DNA of 6,506 nucleotides, taken from the NCBI GenBank assembly GCA_929200175.1, contig CAKMYR010000071.1, positions 1-6,506 of the forward strand. The letters run 5' to 3'. The notes under the pieces were generated by a model, which did no database searches, was not told where the DNA came from, and worked only from the letters and a program-made list of their open reading frames with translations. Source of the DNA: an uncultured Gammaproteobacteria bacterium (GTDB lineage: Bacteria; Pseudomonadota; Gammaproteobacteria; PS1; Pseudothioglobaceae). Both the position numbers and the translations under genes were made by a program. This document shows, in pieces, positions 1 to 6,180 of the stretch; position 1 is the first letter of the stretch, and each line of letters opens with the position of its first letter.

Positions 1-340
1 CTACATGGATAGCGTCAGGTGTTTTCAGGTTTTTATTTGCTGCAATATAAGCAGACTGAATAAGAATATCTTTATCTATAGGGAATAATTCAAAACAGGC
101 GCTTTCTTCCAAAAATGAGCGAAACAGACTTATTCCTTTGGTTGAATCAACTTGGAACGGCTTTATAAGTGTTTCACAAAGACTGAGTTCACTGCTGTAA
201 GCTTTTATTTCATCGCTTTCCAAAAGTGCTTGAATATTATCAAGAGTTTTTTGATATGGCAAAAACCCTTCGACCAAGTAAATGATAATATTAGTATCAA
301 AATAAACTTTTTTACCAATTAGCTTATTTTTTAGCTCCAT
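1..340 (-). CDS. PIN-domain (VapC-like) toxin, 3' end outside window
   Basis: Probable Mg2+-dependent endoribonuclease toxin of a VapBC-type type II toxin-antitoxin system. It starts at ATG 340-338 and runs open to base 1, giving 113 codons. PIN landmarks are visible: DTNIIIYL at residues 15-22 (first catalytic Asp, D15), a mid-domain acidic residue in SELSLCETL (E56), and LKTPDAIHV at 105-113 (D109). The fourth acidic position normally lies about 15-25 residues further on and would be outside the window. The start overlaps the last 10 bases of the antitoxin gene (ATGGAGCTAA), which points to translational coupling. GC is about 35% in 1-240, above the neighbouring mur genes, consistent with acquisition by transfer. 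PIN family assignment is secure; the RNA target cannot be read from sequence. A longer PIN protein or a broken 3' end cannot be excluded. Confidence 0.88.
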   Translation of the reverse strand, partial: MELKNKLIGKKVYFDTNIIIYLVEGFLPYQKTLDNIQALLESDEIKAYSSELSLCETLIKPFQVDSTKGISLFRSFLEESACFELFPIDKDILIQSAYIAANKNLKTPDAIHV

Positions 341-609
341 AAATTACGTTGATTACGGATAAATTGATCGACTTCTTCAGCTGTCTTAAATACATTCGGC
401 TTAGCTCCTATCCACTTGGAAAGGTTTTTTTTCTCTCTTGAAGATATCTGTCTATCACTTGCCGAAATCACTCTTTTTCTAGTCATCAGTATTTTGTTGT
501 CTTGTTGCACTTGAAAATCAAACATATCTCCTTTTTCAGCTTGTATTTCTTTGCGAATAGCAGAAGGAAGTGTTATTTGTCCTTTGTCTTTTAGTGTAGA
601 TAATGACAT
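331..609 (-). CDS. AbrB/MazE-fold antitoxin (VapB-like)
   Basis: A 92-residue protein with an N-terminal swapped-hairpin AbrB domain. Residues 5-45 hold the typical pattern TLKDKGQITLPSAIRKEI, then a Gly-Asp turn (KGDMFDF) and a strand ending ILMTRKR. This domain binds DNA in the family. The C-terminal part (about 60-92, with AEEVDQFIRNQRNLW) has the length and aromatic/charged character of the toxin-neutralising tail of VapB/MazE antitoxins, which is an inference. Start ATG 609-607 is favoured by AGGA (reverse complement of 614-617) at suitable spacing. The stop lies inside the start of the PIN toxin gene, the standard antitoxin-first arrangement. The protein probably represses its own promoter through the palindrome at 643-657. 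Confidence 0.87.
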   Translation of the reverse strand: MSLSTLKDKGQITLPSAIRKEIQAEKGDMFDFQVQQDNKILMTRKRVISASDRQISSREKKNLSKWIGAKPNVFKTAEEVDQFIRNQRNLWS

Positions 610-642
610 AGTTCCTCATATAGTGTTAATGTTAGAAAGTAA

Positions 643-657
643 TACTTTACTAAAGTA
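643..657. promoter_or_regulatory. Palindrome, likely antitoxin operator
   Basis: TACTTTA-C-TAAAGTA is a perfect inverted repeat with 7-base arms around one central base. It begins at the last base of the predicted -10 box and spans the predicted transcription start, 33 bases before the antitoxin ATG. AbrB/VapB antitoxins commonly bind such short palindromes to repress their own operon. The symmetry is seen directly; the operator role is inferred. Confidence 0.5.
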
Positions 658-684
658 GTATATATCTTTTCAATAAAAAATCAA
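657..684 (-). promoter_or_regulatory. Candidate promoter of the toxin-antitoxin operon
   Basis: Reading the minus strand, TTGATT (684-679, 4/6 to the sigma70 -35) is followed after 16 bases by TATACT (662-657, 5/6 to the -10). Transcription would start near base 650, leaving a leader of about 40 bases before the antitoxin ATG. The 171-base gap from murF and the absence of a convincing terminator mean that readthrough from the mur genes is also possible. This is prediction by eye in AT-rich DNA. Confidence 0.45.
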
Positions 685-780
685 ATCTTATATAGAAAAC
701 TAGGCTTAATCCAAAACTTTAAATTGTGGGCACAGCAAGCTAAAAAATTAAATTATTATTAACCTTGATAAATAAATTAG

Positions 781-2037
781 TTACTTTAGTAGTTTAACTA
801 TTCTCTCAAATTTTTCCATTCTTGAGGCTTTTACTAAAATAATTGCGTTTGGGTGGTTTTTTATAACATGGGTTGCTAATTCATCAAGATTGTTAAAATG
901 AGTAACATTATAGTTTTTTGCTTCTTTGCCGTAACTATAAACAAAGTCTAAATTAGTCTTAGCAATTTTGCCAATTTGATTATGATATTTTTTACTATCA
1001 TTACCTAGCTCTGCCATTTTGCCAAATATAGCAATTTTTTGTCCTTTAAAACTTAATAATGTGTTTATAGCAATCTTCATAGATGATGGGCTAGCATTAT
1101 AAGTATCATCTATTATGGTTAGGTTTTTACCTTTTATAAAATTAAATCTTCCTTTTTCTGCTGTGGTATTTTCTAAGCCTTTTTTTATAATATTAATATC
1201 TATCCCTAGACTATAAGCACAGGCTGCTGCTGCTAATGAATTTTCAATATTATGCTTGCCAACAAGCTGTAATTTTATTTCAATTTTTTTTTGAAAAATA
1301 TTTAATTCAAATTGATTATTTTGAATATTACTAGCGAAAATATCACCACCAGAGCCAAAACTAATATCACCGTTAAAGATAGTTTTTGTATTAACAATAT
1401 TTTTACTATTTTCACCATAAATCTCACTTTTAGCTTTGATTAAGTTTTCAAAACTACCAAATTCACCAATATGTGCATCTAATGTATTTGTAACAACAGC
1501 AACATCAGGATTAACAATATTTCGTAAACTCTTAATTTCTCCAATATGATTAGCACCTATTTCAATAATGGCAAATTTATGTTGTGGTTTTAAATCCAAT
1601 AAAGTAAGAGGTACTCCAAAATGATTATTTAAATTGCCTTTAGTAGCAAGTGTGCTATCTACTATACTAAAAATACTGTACAACATATTTTTAGTAGTAG
1701 TTTTGCCATTACTGCCTGTTATCGCTATGAATTTTGCATTTGATTTAAGGCGATGATAATGAGCTATATCTGTTAATGCTGTTGCTGTATCCTTGACATA
1801 AATAATTGGTACTTTAATTTTTATCTTTTTACTAGCAATAATTGCTTTTGCGCCGTTTTTTATGGCATCATCAATAAAGTTATGCCCATCTAAATTTTGA
1901 CCAATTATTGCAATAAATAATTTATTATTACAATTTCTGCTATCAATGCTAACCCCTGTAAAATCAATACTCTTACAAGTAGTATTAAATAACTTAGCAA
2001 TATTTATAGTATTATCTTTTAGCATAAAGAATATCAA
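781..2037 (-). CDS. murF: UDP-MurNAc-tripeptide--D-Ala-D-Ala ligase MurF
   Basis: Cytoplasmic ATP-dependent ligase that adds D-Ala-D-Ala to UDP-MurNAc-tripeptide, the last cytoplasmic step before MraY. The N-terminal substrate domain has the conserved DSR (32-34) and DGHNFI (50-55). The central ATPase domain has the P-loop TGSNGKTTT (107-115), GNLNNHFGVPLTLL (134-147) and EIGANHIGEI (159-168). Downstream are LVGKHNIENSLAAAACA, DDTYNASPSSM, and FGKMAELG in the C-terminal domain, ending KASRMEKFERIVKLLK. At 418 residues it is somewhat shorter than E. coli MurF (452), with no domain missing. The longest frame begins at TTG 2037-2035, whose TTGA overlaps the murE stop by 4 bases. ATG 2025-2023, four codons in, would give MLKDN and is an equally good start. 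Neither has a clear Shine-Dalgarno sequence. Translation is probably coupled to murE. Confidence 0.97.
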   Translation of the reverse strand: MIFFMLKDNTINIAKLFNTTCKSIDFTGVSIDSRNCNNKLFIAIIGQNLDGHNFIDDAIKNGAKAIIASKKIKIKVPIIYVKDTATALTDIAHYHRLKSNAKFIAITGSNGKTTTKNMLYSIFSIVDSTLATKGNLNNHFGVPLTLLDLKPQHKFAIIEIGANHIGEIKSLRNIVNPDVAVVTNTLDAHIGEFGSFENLIKAKSEIYGENSKNIVNTKTIFNGDISFGSGGDIFASNIQNNQFELNIFQKKIEIKLQLVGKHNIENSLAAAACAYSLGIDINIIKKGLENTTAEKGRFNFIKGKNLTIIDDTYNASPSSMKIAINTLLSFKGQKIAIFGKMAELGNDSKKYHNQIGKIAKTNLDFVYSYGKEAKNYNVTHFNNLDELATHVIKNHPNAIILVKASRMEKFERIVKLLK

Positions 2038-3416
2038 ACTAAAGAATTAATAAATTCAACATCATCAAAAGCAATTTTTTTATTCTTAATAATCTGATAG
2101 CGCTCATGTCCTTTACCAGCTACTAAAACACATTCATCTGGTTTAAGATTACTTACTGCTGCCTTAATTGCTAATCCTCTATCAGTAATAACTTTTACAT
2201 TTGCATTTAAAATACCTGATTGTATGTCTTTTATAATCTTTATTGGATCTTCATTTCTTGGATTATCGTTAGTTAGTATTATTAAATCAGCTAGCTCACT
2301 TATAATCTTGCCAATTTTAGCTCGTTTATCTTTATCTCTGTTACCACCACAACCAAGTACAACAGATATTTTAAAGTTTGGATAATGTTGTTTTAATGTA
2401 TTTATAGCATTTAATATTGCATCTGGAGTGTGTGCATAGTCAACAAAAATTAATGAGTTTTTTATTCTATGCATTCTGCCTTTAGGGGCTGATAATTTAT
2501 GCAAAAACATTATAATTTTTGTTCTACTAAAACCTAATTGCTCAAGACTTTTTAATGCCGCCAACATATTATATAAATTGAATTTTCCTAATAATGAGGT
2601 TTCAAAAACATAATTATCTAATTGACATAAAAAGCCATGTTTATTAATTTTAATATTAGTAAATTCATCAATACTATAAGTTATATGCTTTTTATTTTTC
2701 GCACTATTTAAAAAACAATAATGTTCAGCATCATCTTTATTAACAATAGCGCAATCAATAGAGTCATTTTTAAAAAGTTTAAGTTTAGCTTGTTTATAGT
2801 TTTCAAAAGTATGATGATAATCAAAATGATCTTGAGTTAAATTAGTAAAAATTGCCTGTTTAAAATTAATTTTCGCAATTCTGTTTTGCTCCAAACTGTG
2901 AGAGGATACTTCTAATATAGCTATTTTTATATTATCAATATAATATTGGTTAAGTGTCTTATAAAGAGTCAATATGTCAGGAGTAGTAGTATTAGAAGTA
3001 CAATTACTATTAGTAATACCAAGAGTTCCAATTAAACCACTTTTTACATTAAGCATATCTAATAATTGCTTAATAAAAAAAGCTACTGATGTTTTGCCAT
3101 TAGTACCAGTAATACCTATAGTCTGTACTTTTTTCGCATTCGGGTAGCAATTAGCAGCAAGTTTTGGTAAATGTTGAGCTAAATCTTTAATATAAATATT
3201 AGGAATAGTGCATTTAAAATCTTTAATATCAGATAAAACTAAAACGCAGCCTAAATTTATTGCTTGTTCTATATAATCAATACCATGACATTTACCGCCA
3301 CTTAATGCAACAAAAATATCTTTATTTTTAATCTGATTAGAATTTAGACATAAATCATTAAAATTAATCTCAATATTACTTGTGGTTATGCCTTTAAGTA
3401 GCTTTGAAACTTGCAT
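2034..3416 (-). CDS. murE: UDP-MurNAc-L-Ala-D-Glu--meso-DAP ligase MurE
   Basis: Adds the third peptide residue to the peptidoglycan precursor in the cytoplasm. Visible motifs, in order: IFVALSGGKCHGIDYI (34-49) in the UDP-binding domain, P-loop TGTNGKTS (103-110), TTTPD, EVSSHSLEQNR, NLTQDHFDYHHTFENY followed by the Lys of KQAKLKLF that is normally carbamylated, GKFNLYNMLAAL, PKGRMHRI, VDYAHTPDA, GCGGNRDKDKR, DNPR (384-387) and AGKGHERYQII (433-443). DNPR is the family signature for meso-diaminopimelate rather than lysine. At 460 residues it is shorter than E. coli MurE (495), mostly at the N-terminus. The usual DSR of the uridine-binding loop is replaced by NSN (25-27). ATG 3416-3414 has no Shine-Dalgarno sequence and lies just after an extended -10 element, so its mRNA may be almost leaderless. 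Confidence 0.97.
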   Translation of the reverse strand: MQVSKLLKGITTSNIEINFNDLCLNSNQIKNKDIFVALSGGKCHGIDYIEQAINLGCVLVLSDIKDFKCTIPNIYIKDLAQHLPKLAANCYPNAKKVQTIGITGTNGKTSVAFFIKQLLDMLNVKSGLIGTLGITNSNCTSNTTTPDILTLYKTLNQYYIDNIKIAILEVSSHSLEQNRIAKINFKQAIFTNLTQDHFDYHHTFENYKQAKLKLFKNDSIDCAIVNKDDAEHYCFLNSAKNKKHITYSIDEFTNIKINKHGFLCQLDNYVFETSLLGKFNLYNMLAALKSLEQLGFSRTKIIMFLHKLSAPKGRMHRIKNSLIFVDYAHTPDAILNAINTLKQHYPNFKISVVLGCGGNRDKDKRAKIGKIISELADLIILTNDNPRNEDPIKIIKDIQSGILNANVKVITDRGLAIKAAVSNLKPDECVLVAGKGHERYQIIKNKKIAFDDVEFINSLV

Positions 3417-3426
3417 AAAATTTTTA

Positions 3427-3435
3427 ATTATAGCA
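3427..3435 (-). promoter_or_regulatory. Extended -10 promoter element before murE
   Basis: The minus strand reads TGCTATAAT at 3435-3427, a perfect -10 hexamer with the TGn extension. Only ten bases separate it from the murE ATG, so a transcript starting 6-8 bases downstream would have a leader of about five bases or fewer. No good -35 is seen at 16-18 bases upstream, which extended -10 promoters can tolerate. This would let murE-murF be transcribed apart from murD. Confidence 0.45.
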
Positions 3436-3460
3436 CAATAGCCTTTATAGAGGCGAAGAT

Positions 3461-3522
3461 AGCCTAAGCTGCAATTATTTTTCTTATAGCAAATAAAAAG
3501 ATAGTAATTGCAGTTATAGGCT
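3461..3522. repeat. Long imperfect inverted repeat (hairpin) in the gap before murE
   Basis: CTGCAATTA (3469-3477) pairs perfectly with TAATTGCAG (3505-3513), and AGCCTA (3461-3466) pairs with TAGGCT (3517-3522). Between them A3467-T3515 and G3468.T3514 can pair, with A3516 bulged, giving a stem of about 17 pairs and a 27-base loop. The G.U pair forms only in plus-strand RNA; minus-strand RNA would have a C/A mismatch there. On the plus strand a T-rich run (TTATTTTT, 3522-3529) follows, as in an intrinsic terminator, but no plus-strand gene lies upstream. On the minus strand, the direction of the mur genes, no T run follows. Function is unknown: possible roles are a transcript-end structure, an attenuator or a dispersed repeat. 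Confidence 0.55.
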
Positions 3523-3557
3523 TATTTTTGATACTGAAAGGATTTTTATATTAATTT

Positions 3558-4043
3558 TTATAAACTAATTTCACTTTCTAAATCTCCAGAGGCATAACGA
3601 TAAGATTCAATGATTATTCTTTTCATAATATTCATTTCTGCAATATCTCTAGGAGCATAGGTTAATATTTCTTTAACTCCATCTTTATACCAAGGATGTC
3701 TTAATCCCCATTTTTTAGCAATTACCTCATCTTCTACTTCTTCTGGAACAACAATATGCATACTGCCATCTTCATGAATATGACAATATTCACGACTATG
3801 TGCTGGCTTCATAAAAGCATCATCATGTGCTGCTTTATGGTTTTCATCTAGCCATAAGGCTCTAGCACTAGGAACAGATATTAAAGTATCATGTTCTCTG
3901 CTATTAGGTATTTTGGAAAATGACCAAGCTTTTAACTCTTCTCTTATACTTTCTGGACTAATATCAGAAAACTGTAATTGTGGTGGTTGATCTCCAACAG
4001 CTGGAGCATCTCCAACACGAATAGGTAACTCAAATTTACTCAT
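3558..4043 (-). CDS. Luciferase-domain/DUF5519-like protein, function unknown
   Basis: A soluble protein of 161 residues with no signal peptide or membrane segment. Its pattern recalls the family listed as luciferase domain/DUF5519: SVPSARALWLDE (57-68), a Phe-Met pair (77-78), REYCHIHEDGSMHIVVP (84-100), KWGLRHPW (111-118), YAPRDIAEM (129-137) and ESYRYASG (146-153). The assignment is from memory of the family pattern, not a search. Despite the name, members in non-luminous bacteria have no demonstrated luciferase activity as far as I know. The conserved His, Glu and Asp cluster at 85-96 could be a metal or active site, which is inference. Start ATG 4043-4041 has a good Shine-Dalgarno sequence (AAGGA, 4055-4051, seven bases away). 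The gene lies 24 bases after murD and is probably cotranscribed with it. It is not a known component of wall synthesis. Confidence 0.85.
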   Translation of the reverse strand: MSKFELPIRVGDAPAVGDQPPQLQFSDISPESIREELKAWSFSKIPNSREHDTLISVPSARALWLDENHKAAHDDAFMKPAHSREYCHIHEDGSMHIVVPEEVEDEVIAKKWGLRHPWYKDGVKEILTYAPRDIAEMNIMKRIIIESYRYASGDLESEISL

Positions 4044-4050
4044 AATTTTA

Positions 4051-4055
4051 TCCTT
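4051..4055 (-). promoter_or_regulatory. Ribosome binding site of the DUF5519-like gene
   Basis: AAGGA on the minus strand, seven bases before ATG 4043. It is one of the few strong Shine-Dalgarno sites in the window; murD, murE and murF lack a clear one. It fixes the start and suggests this gene is translated independently of murD. Confidence 0.7.
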
Positions 4056-4067
4056 GTTTTAAAAAAT

Positions 4068-5369
4068 TTAACTATTTAACACGCACTTTTTAAATTCATC
4101 GCCACGATGCTTAGAATTATCAAACATATCAAAACTAGCACATGCTGGAGATAATAAAATAGCTCCATCGGTTATTATACCATTAGATAAATAAACTGCT
4201 TGTTTTATAGTTTTAGCATGTAGTATTTTTGTTTTTTTGATACCTAGTGCAAAATCGTAAGCATTTTTGCCTATCAAAATTACACATGTAATTCTTTTAT
4301 CAATAATTTTATATAATTCACTATAATTTTCTGGTTTACTTGTTCCGCCAGCAATTAATACTATATCTTTATATTTTTGAGATATAGTTTTTATAGCCGA
4401 AATAGTTGCAATTGCACTAGTTGCTTGTGAATCATTATAATAATCAATATTTTTTTTGCTTGTAAATAATTCTAATCTATGCTCAAGTCCAACAAAAGAT
4501 TTTATGCTTTTAAGTACATTATTTATATTTAAACCAATTTGGTAAGATAAGGCTAAAGCTGCCAAGATATTTAAAATATTATGTTTGCCAATTAATTTAA
4601 TTTCATTAGCGCTTATCAATATATCATTACCTTTAGTCAAATAAACAATATTATTTTTAACAATTGTGCCAAATACATTATGATTTTCTGCAAGCCCAAT
4701 GGTGAAATATTTTGCACAATTATTTTTAAGATTAAGAGATTGAGTTAAATTAAATACTGGATACTTGCAATATTTATACAAACTAAGTTTTGAATTTTTA
4801 TATTCATCAAAACATTTATATCTATTTAAATGATCTGGAGTAATATTTAATACTACTGCTGCTAATAAATTCAAATTATTAGTATAATCTAGCTGAAAAC
4901 TAGATATTTCTAAAACATAATAATCTACCTCACTACTTAAACAATCTAATGCAGGAATACCTATATTACCTCCAAATACTGCTTTTTTGCCATCATTTAT
5001 AATCATATCAGCTAGTAATTTGGTAACTGTTGATTTTCCATTAGAGCCTGTAATCCCAATAACAGGCGCATTAGCATATCTTGAAAACAATTCAATATCA
5101 CTAGTAATAGGTATTCCTTTATTATTTGCCCAAACTACAATTGATTGAGTTTTTTCAATTCCAGGACTGATAAAAATTTCATCAACGTCTATTAATAATT
5201 TTTTATCCCATTTTCCAAGTATAGGCTTACAAAGAGGAAATTTTTTGTTATATTTAACTAGCAGTTTAGGATTATTATTACTATCTGCAATTTTATAATT
5301 AATATTGTGCTTGTTTAAAAATGAAGCAATAGAAAAACCAGTCATTCCAAGCCCTAAAATTAATTTCAT
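4068..5369 (-). CDS. murD: UDP-MurNAc-L-Ala--D-Glu ligase MurD
   Basis: Cytoplasmic ATP-dependent ligase that adds D-glutamate to UDP-MurNAc-L-Ala. The N-terminal Rossmann-like domain starts LILGLGMTG (3-11) and includes the SPGI turn (68-71). The ATPase domain has P-loop TGSNGKST (107-114), GGNIGIPAL (133-141), EISSFQLDY (154-162), NITPDHLNRY (175-184) and K194, which matches the normally carbamylated lysine. Next come GKHNILNILAAL, FVGLEHRLE (292-300) and, in the C-terminal domain, NDSQATS (312-318), AGGTSKP and LLSPACASFDMFDNSKHRGDEF. The length of 433 is normal (E. coli 438). The E. coli NDSKATN motif reads NDSQATS here, so Lys becomes Gln at 315. ATG 5369-5367 has no obvious Shine-Dalgarno sequence, but the glycine-rich motif at residue 6 supports it. 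It is the first gene of the minus-strand cluster and is divergent from the YccA-like gene. Confidence 0.97.
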   Translation of the reverse strand: MKLILGLGMTGFSIASFLNKHNINYKIADSNNNPKLLVKYNKKFPLCKPILGKWDKKLLIDVDEIFISPGIEKTQSIVVWANNKGIPITSDIELFSRYANAPVIGITGSNGKSTVTKLLADMIINDGKKAVFGGNIGIPALDCLSSEVDYYVLEISSFQLDYTNNLNLLAAVVLNITPDHLNRYKCFDEYKNSKLSLYKYCKYPVFNLTQSLNLKNNCAKYFTIGLAENHNVFGTIVKNNIVYLTKGNDILISANEIKLIGKHNILNILAALALSYQIGLNINNVLKSIKSFVGLEHRLELFTSKKNIDYYNDSQATSAIATISAIKTISQKYKDIVLIAGGTSKPENYSELYKIIDKRITCVILIGKNAYDFALGIKKTKILHAKTIKQAVYLSNGIITDGAILLSPACASFDMFDNSKHRGDEFKKCVLNS

Positions 5370-5383
5370 TATTACTATTTCAG

Positions 5384-5404
5384 TGTAAAATAACTCATTT
5401 TACA
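5384..5404. promoter_or_regulatory. Inverted repeat in the murD/yccA divergent spacer
   Basis: TGTAAAAT (5384-5391) and ATTTTACA (5397-5404) are perfect 8-base arms separated by AACTC, in the middle of the 52-base spacer. Each arm contains TAAAAT, 5/6 to a -10 box, one on each strand. Those in the minus direction lie about 18 bases from TTCATA (5426-5421). The repeat could be a regulator site controlling both genes, overlapping divergent promoters, or an RNA hairpin just before the yccA ribosome site. The symmetry is certain; the role is inferred. Confidence 0.5.
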
Positions 5405-5406
5405 TA

Positions 5407-5413
5407 TAAGGAG
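5407..5413 (+). promoter_or_regulatory. Ribosome binding site of the YccA-like gene
   Basis: TAAGGAG ends eight bases before ATG 5422. It is the strongest Shine-Dalgarno sequence in the window and settles the start codon. Confidence 0.8.
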
Positions 5414-5421
5414 ATATAAAT

Positions 5422-6090
5422 ATGAATTCTTATCAATCAACTTCAATACCCGCAAATTTTAAAGTAAAAAATAAAGTATTGTCAGATACAATGAGATTGC
5501 TCTCTTTTACCTTAGTTTTTGGAGGTTTTTCATCTTGGTTCTCTATTATATCTGGCGCTAGTTTTACATCAGCATTAATAAGCTCAATAGCAGCAATAGC
5601 AATTATATGGTTTGTTTTACCAAAAACACAAAATAGCGCTAAAGGAATATGGACTGCATTCGCTATAGCTGGCTTGCTGGGTTACTCTATTGGTCCTATG
5701 TTAAATCATTATTTGTCACTTCCTAACGGGGCTAATTTAGTTATGCAGGCTTTAGCTGGCACTGGAATATCATTTTTCTCCATTAGTTTCTATGCACAAA
5801 ATAGCAAAAGAGATTTTAGTTTTTTAAATGGAATGATATTTTTTGCAATTATTGGAATTATTGCTTTATCAATAATTAATATATTCTTTATTCAATCATC
5901 AGGTTTTAGTTTATTAATGTCATTTGCAATAGTTTTAATAATGGGCGCTTATATGCTTTCACAAATATCTGCTATTGTTAATGGTGGCGAAACTAATTAT
6001 ATTGCTGCTACAGTTGGTTTGTATTTAGCATTACATAATATGTTTGCTAGTTTATTGCATATACTAGGATTTTTCTCTAGTGATGACTAA
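5422..6090 (+). CDS. Bax inhibitor-1/YccA family inner-membrane protein
   Basis: A 222-residue multi-pass membrane protein, close in length to E. coli YccA (219). About seven hydrophobic segments can be seen, near 24-44, 48-67, 75-97, 104-125, 134-156, 160-180 and 192-216, after a short polar N-terminus. The best family landmark is GGETNYIAATVGLYLALHNMFASLLHILG (188-216), close to the corresponding YccA block. GLLGYSIGPMLNHYL (84-98) also fits. In E. coli YccA interacts with the membrane protease FtsH; other BI-1 members are pH-sensitive calcium leak channels. Which applies here is not evident. The C-terminal helix lacks the Asp found in some channel-type members, as in YccA. The gene diverges from murD. 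No clear intrinsic terminator follows it. Confidence 0.92.
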   Translation: MNSYQSTSIPANFKVKNKVLSDTMRLLSFTLVFGGFSSWFSIISGASFTSALISSIAAIAIIWFVLPKTQNSAKGIWTAFAIAGLLGYSIGPMLNHYLSLPNGANLVMQALAGTGISFFSISFYAQNSKRDFSFLNGMIFFAIIGIIALSIINIFFIQSSGFSLLMSFAIVLIMGAYMLSQISAIVNGGETNYIAATVGLYLALHNMFASLLHILGFFSSDD

Positions 6091-6130
6091 ATAAATACTA
6101 TTTCAATAAAACTAATGATAAATAATCCTA

Positions 6131-6158
6131 TTGAACAAAAAATAGCTTGTTATTTAAT
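6131..6158 (+). promoter_or_regulatory. Candidate promoter of the homoserine dehydrogenase gene
   Basis: TTGAAC (6131-6136, 4/6) and TTTAAT (6153-6158, 5/6) are separated by 16 bases. The start would be near 6165, leaving a leader of about 15 bases. AAGG at 6163-6166 is too far from ATG 6181 (14 bases) to be a normal Shine-Dalgarno site. In such AT-rich DNA chance matches are common. Confidence 0.35.
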
Positions 6159-6180
6159 TTGTAAGGTTTTTTAATATACT

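Noticed and set aside
610..780. Intrinsic terminator after murF
   Set aside because: No stem followed by a T run is visible on the minus strand; only AT-rich runs and the toxin-antitoxin promoter candidate are present.
782..792. TACTTTAGTAG at the murF end resembling half of the 643-657 palindrome
   Set aside because: It is the coding sequence of the last murF codons in an AT-rich gene and lacks the second arm; taken as coincidence.
3441..3454. Small GCCTT/GAGGC stem-loop next to the larger hairpin
   Set aside because: Only four Watson-Crick pairs plus one wobble, with no T run on either strand; too weak to call a terminator on its own.
6102..6135. TTCAATA ... TATTGAA inverted repeat after the YccA-like gene, considered as a terminator
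   Set aside because: Arms are only seven AT-rich bases with a 20-base loop and no T run follows; chance is likely in such DNA, and the right arm coincides with a candidate -35 box.
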